Origin: Saprospiraceae bacterium
GTDB taxonomy: Bacteria > Bacteroidota > Bacteroidia > Chitinophagales > Saprospiraceae
Direction: 5' to 3'
DNA: 64,000 bases
Assembly: GCA_016710235.1 (NCBI GenBank)
Contig: JADJLG010000001.1
Span: 434,001 to 498,000 of the forward strand
Positions 61,286 through 64,000 of the stretch are shown here, in pieces. Below the pieces are notes generated by a model. That model worked only from the letters and a program-made list of their open reading frames with translations. It had not been told where the DNA came from and made no database searches. Numbering within the stretch: the first letter of the stretch is position 1; the number at the start of each line of letters is the position of its first letter. Made by a program: the position numbers and the translations under genes.

Positions 61286-62458
61286 ATGGTGGAAAGTTTG
61301 AAACAAATCGGTGTAGTCGGGGCAGGGACGATGGGACTGGGCATTGCTCAGGTCGCCGCACAATTTGAACGAGTATTGGTTTATGAGTCAATCGAATCTG
61401 TGCGGTTCAAAGCACAACAATCCTTGAGTACAAAACTCAACATGTTAGTCGAAAAAGGCAAAATAAGTCCATCCTCGAAAGACGAAATACTCACACACAT
61501 TCATTGGTGCAAGGACTTGTCAGAGATGAAGCATTGCGATCTCATCATTGAAGCCATTCGCGAAGACTTGCAAATTAAAAAAGATCTTTTTTCCACACTC
61601 TCAGATATCATATCAGAGAAATGTATACTCGCTACCAACACTTCATCACTTTCGATAACGGGGCTGGCAGCATCGGTTCCCCAACCCGATAAATTTATAG
61701 GTATTCATTTTTTCAACCCTGCACCTATGATGCAATTGGTAGAAATTATTCCGGCCCTACAAACGGATCCTTCAATCATCAATTTAGTGTCAGAATTGCT
61801 CCGAAAATGGGGCAAAATCACAGTCATTGCAAAAGACACTCCTGGCTTTATTGTCAATAAGATTGCACGGCCTTATTATAGTGAAGCGCTGAGAATTTAT
61901 GACGAAGGAATTGCGCAAATGGGAGAAATTGATTTTGCGATGACAACTCTGGGGGGCTTTCGAATGGGACCATTTCGTCTAATGGATTTTATCGGACATG
62001 ATGTCAACTATGCTGTAACAGAAATCGTGTGGAGAGAAAATTATTTTGAGCCCAGATACAAGCCTTCTATTACCCAGAAAAAACTGGTGGAAGCCGGATT
62101 CCTTGGAGACAAAAACGGCAAAGGTTTTTATGCATCAGCAAATAAAAATGAAAATTCGACTTTAAACACAGAAATCAAATCAATTCACATTGAGATTTTT
62201 CATCGAATAGTAGTGATGTTGATTAACGAAGCTGCTGATACATTGTACTACGGCATCGCCTCGGCAAATGACATTGAGACTGCAATGACCAAGGGTGTAA
62301 ATTATCCAAAAGGTTTGCTCAATTGGGCAAATGAATTAGGTATTTCATTCTGTGTGGAAACAATGGATAAACTCTATGATTTTTATAAAGAAGACCGATA
62401 TAGATGCAGTCCACTGCTAAGTAATATGTACAAATCAGGAGAAATATTTTATGTCTAA
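61286..62458 (+). CDS. 3-hydroxyacyl-CoA dehydrogenase (3-hydroxybutyryl-CoA dehydrogenase-like)
   Basis: The enzyme oxidises 3-hydroxyacyl-CoA with NAD. The 390 residues comprise an N-terminal Rossmann domain (IGVVGAGTMGLGIAQVAA at 7-24) and the catalytic HFFNPAPMMQLVEI. The first 3HCDH C-terminal domain follows (NKIARPYYSEALRIYDEGIA...LMDFIGHDVNYAV), then a second, shorter one (VMLINEAADTLYYGIASANDIETAM). Short-chain forms have about 280 residues; forms with a repeated C-terminal domain (PaaH/PaaC-like) are known. No beta-oxidation neighbours are present. Confidence 0.92.
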   Translation: MVESLKQIGVVGAGTMGLGIAQVAAQFERVLVYESIESVRFKAQQSLSTKLNMLVEKGKISPSSKDEILTHIHWCKDLSEMKHCDLIIEAIREDLQIKKDLFSTLSDIISEKCILATNTSSLSITGLAASVPQPDKFIGIHFFNPAPMMQLVEIIPALQTDPSIINLVSELLRKWGKITVIAKDTPGFIVNKIARPYYSEALRIYDEGIAQMGEIDFAMTTLGGFRMGPFRLMDFIGHDVNYAVTEIVWRENYFEPRYKPSITQKKLVEAGFLGDKNGKGFYASANKNENSTLNTEIKSIHIEIFHRIVVMLINEAADTLYYGIASANDIETAMTKGVNYPKGLLNWANELGISFCVETMDKLYDFYKEDRYRCSPLLSNMYKSGEIFYV

Positions 62459-62653
62459 TTATTCCAATCATCAGATCTCAGATTATACGGATGTCCATAC
62501 CCAAAATTTACTAAAATAGAGGAAATATCAACTGTACATGTTGAACAGTTTTTTTACATGAAAATCATCGACTCTAAAATAAAATCTCCAGACAATTTTT
62601 AACTGTTTTATTAACAAATCAAATGATCACATCCATATCTCTAAAATGTAAAA

Positions 62654-62682
62654 AAGGCAGTCATCTGAAAAGATGCTGCCTT
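62654..62682 (-). terminator. Rho-independent terminator of ssb
   Basis: AAGGCAG-T-CATCT, loop GAAA, AGATG-CTGCCTT: a 12-bp stem with one bulge. On the minus strand it is followed by six T. It lies 32 bp after the ssb stop and could also serve the convergent dehydrogenase gene. Confidence 0.85.
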
Positions 62683-62713
62683 GGCTTTATTATTGCAGGT
62701 ACAAGAAAGCTGA

Positions 62714-63052
62714 TCAGTCTTCTTTGCCTACTCTCATGACTTCTGATACCACGATCTCAGTCATGTATTTGGTTTGACCTTCCTTGTCATCATAGCTCCT
62801 GTAGGTTAACTTTCCTTGTATCGCGATTTTCTGACCTTTCTTAAAATAATTACTGATAAATTCAGCTTTCTTGTCCCATGCAATCAGTCTGTGCCACTGG
62901 GTGTCTGTACTTTTCGTGCCGTCGGCGTGCTTTCTGTCTTCATTTGTTGCTAAAGAAAGGCGTACGAGTTTCTTACCTTTTTCTAATTGTGTAAATTCAG
63001 GATCTTTTCCTAAGAAACCAATCAGTTGTACGGAATTGCTTAATGCGTTCAT
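62714..63052 (-). CDS. ssb: Single-stranded DNA-binding protein, short form
   Basis: SSB coats single-stranded DNA. The 112-residue protein is essentially only the OB fold (SVQLIGFLGKDPEFTQLEKGKKLVRLSLATNE; WHRLIAWDKKAEFISNYFKKGQKIAIQGKL), then TEIVVSEVMRVGKED. It lacks the glycine-rich linker and acidic DDDIPF-type tip that recruits partners in the main bacterial SSB. It may be a secondary SSB, with the full-length one elsewhere. It has its own promoter and terminator. Confidence 0.93.
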   Translation of the reverse strand: MNALSNSVQLIGFLGKDPEFTQLEKGKKLVRLSLATNEDRKHADGTKSTDTQWHRLIAWDKKAEFISNYFKKGQKIAIQGKLTYRSYDDKEGQTKYMTEIVVSEVMRVGKED

Positions 63053-63094
63053 TTGTAAAATTTTTTAATTCGTGAAACAATAAATTTGATGGCT

Positions 63095-63102
63095 CAAAGG
63101 TA
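63095..63102 (-). promoter_or_regulatory. Promoter -7 element for ssb
   Basis: On the minus strand TACCTTTG matches TAnnTTTG, 42 bp upstream of the ssb ATG. A perfect palindrome sits just upstream, at 63133-63168, where a regulator could act. Confidence 0.55.
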
Positions 63103-63121
63103 TAGGTCCCTCCAAGCCCGA

Positions 63122-63178
63122 TCCGTAAACCTTCCGTATACTTTCGGATATATCCGAAAGTATACGGATAATTACGGC
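63122..63178. promoter_or_regulatory. 36-bp perfect palindrome with outer arms upstream of ssb
   Basis: The core 63133-63168 is TCCGTATACTTTCGGATA followed directly by its reverse complement. Outer arms CCGTAA (63123-63128) and TTACGG (63172-63177) flank it. There is no T-run, so it is not a classical terminator. Its place about 30 bp upstream of the ssb -7 element suggests an operator; a recombination site is another possibility. Confidence 0.7.
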
Positions 63179-63409
63179 TTTGTATCCATCCTTAAAGAAT
63201 AAGATCATGATATGATTCAGCTAAATTTTAATCAAAATTTTGTAGCTGATTTTCTTTTACTTATCAAATTATCTCCAAAAATGAGGGTAATCAAGAATTT
63301 AGAAATGATTTGGAATATCCAAATAGCTCATACTATACATCTATGAATAGAAGTAGTTAGAATCTAAGAAAAATTCACCCACAAATTAAAAACAAAAACC
63401 AGATAAATA
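63179..63409. other. AT-rich spacer before the PfkB kinase stop
   Basis: About 230 bp with no gene or structure that I can support, between the kinase stop and the ssb regulatory region. Confidence 0.4.
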
Positions 63410-64000
63410 CTAATCTAGATGCAGTTCGTTAACGTCAAATGAGGTCAGTGCCTCAAATTGTCGGAGGCGTGAATGGATTTGTTCAGCATGAAGATGTCTT
63501 AATCTCTGAAGACTAAAATCTTCTACACAAAAGGAAGCCATTGTAGATCCATAAATGATAGCCGTTTTTAAATTATTAAAGCTGATTTCTCCGGTACGAG
63601 CCAGATAACCTATCATCCCTCCTGCAAAACTATCCCCAGCACCGGTAGGATCAACAACATCTGCAACTGGTAGCCCAGGAGCAAAAAAGATCTGGTCTTT
63701 GTGAAACAACAAAGCACCATGCTCTCCTTTTTTGATCACTAGAAATCTGGGTCCCATACTGTGAATCTTTGCAGCAGCTTTCACCAGACTTCTCTCTCCC
63801 GAAAGTTGTCTAGCCTCTTCGTCATTTATAGTCAAAACATCCACCCTTTGGATCACTTCGAGAAGTCTGTCCAGGGCAACATCCATCCAAAAATTCATGG
63901 TATCCAGTATCACCAATTTTGGTTTGGTGCTCAATTGATCCAATACAGCAATTTGGACGTCTGGTGTCAGATTGCCTAACATGATGTACTCACTATTGCG
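63410..64000 (-). CDS. PfkB-family sugar/nucleoside kinase, 3' part
   Basis: The frame is open to the window edge, so the N-terminal third is missing. What remains contains the PfkB pattern: LVILDTMNFWMD, VLTINDEEARQLSG, FLVIKKGEHGALLF and the ATP/catalytic site DPTGAGDSFAGGMIGYLA (catalytic Asp in GAGD). Members phosphorylate ribose, fructose, adenosine and similar substrates; the substrate cannot be chosen from this part. Confidence 0.9.
   Translation of the reverse strand, partial: RNSEYIMLGNLTPDVQIAVLDQLSTKPKLVILDTMNFWMDVALDRLLEVIQRVDVLTINDEEARQLSGERSLVKAAAKIHSMGPRFLVIKKGEHGALLFHKDQIFFAPGLPVADVVDPTGAGDSFAGGMIGYLARTGEISFNNLKTAIIYGSTMASFCVEDFSLQRLRHLHAEQIHSRLRQFEALTSFDVNELHLD

Noticed and set aside
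60739..61344. A 201-codon open frame on the minus strand upstream of the 3-hydroxyacyl-CoA dehydrogenase
   Set aside because: It overlaps the real start of the dehydrogenase, is unusually poor in Asp/Glu and rich in Cys and Trp, has no recognisable domain or signal peptide, and its first 20 codons are antisense to a conserved Rossmann motif.

Overview
The window reads as chromosome of an uncultured or poorly characterised member of the Bacteroidota, most likely the Saprospiraceae/Saprospiria. This is inferred from several signs: type IX secretion C-terminal domains (type A 'PNP...' domains and the type B 'gliding motility-associated' domain), promoters that fit the Bacteroidota -7 consensus TAnnTTTG, a short NuoG, an ATP synthase operon without atpD/atpC, a mevalonate-type isoprenoid pathway (type 2 IPP isomerase plus class II HMG-CoA reductase), and LptE/LptC-type envelope lipoproteins. 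The DNA is AT-rich with no obvious Shine-Dalgarno sequences, as is usual in this phylum.

Layout. 1-6610 (minus strand): miaB, a sigma-54 activator, lptE, a TPR-like protein, secG, groES and groEL, probably read in that order. 6787-8591 (plus): an outer-membrane beta-barrel protein and a sugar nucleotidyltransferase. 8599-12513 (minus): a type B T9SS adhesin, lptC and a CNNM/CBS protein. 12666-16686 (plus): pssA, purS, rsmI, fni and mvaA. 16714-18667 (minus): a thioredoxin-TPR protein and an MscS channel. 18930-19286: a small lipoprotein. 19472-24818 (minus): the F1Fo ATP synthase operon atpB-E-F-H-A-G. 25166-34794: a LOG-family hydrolase, a 3-methyladenine glycosylase, gcvP-hldD, two T9SS cargo genes (one apparently a remnant), a DUF2064 glycosyltransferase and an aldehyde dehydrogenase. 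34844-48514 (minus): the complete respiratory complex I set, nuoABC-D-EF-GHIJKLMN, broken into blocks by AT-rich gaps. 48643-49209: cvpA. 49348-58009 (plus): an accessory island of secreted proteins. 58523-60163 (minus): RNase Y, preceded by a candidate 6S RNA. 61286-62458: a 3-hydroxyacyl-CoA dehydrogenase. 62714-63052: a short SSB. 63410-64000: the 3' part of a PfkB sugar kinase that runs off the window.

Most of the window is housekeeping: chaperonin, protein export, energy conservation through complex I and ATP synthase, LPS export and isoprenoid supply. The unusual part is 50.8-58.4 kb. A ~190-bp promoter plus 5' leader plus first codons occurs twice about 5.3 kb apart (51062-51253 and 56335-56527). 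The non-coding leader is almost identical in both copies, while the following coding sequences have diverged. The first copy drives a dockerin-like T9SS protein whose signal peptide is split from its start codon by a nine-G tract. This could be phase variation or a homopolymer sequencing error. The second copy drives only a decayed start. Two A-tract frame problems follow in the next gene. I did not find a clearly new multi-gene system, CRISPR array, tRNA, rRNA or intact mobile element.
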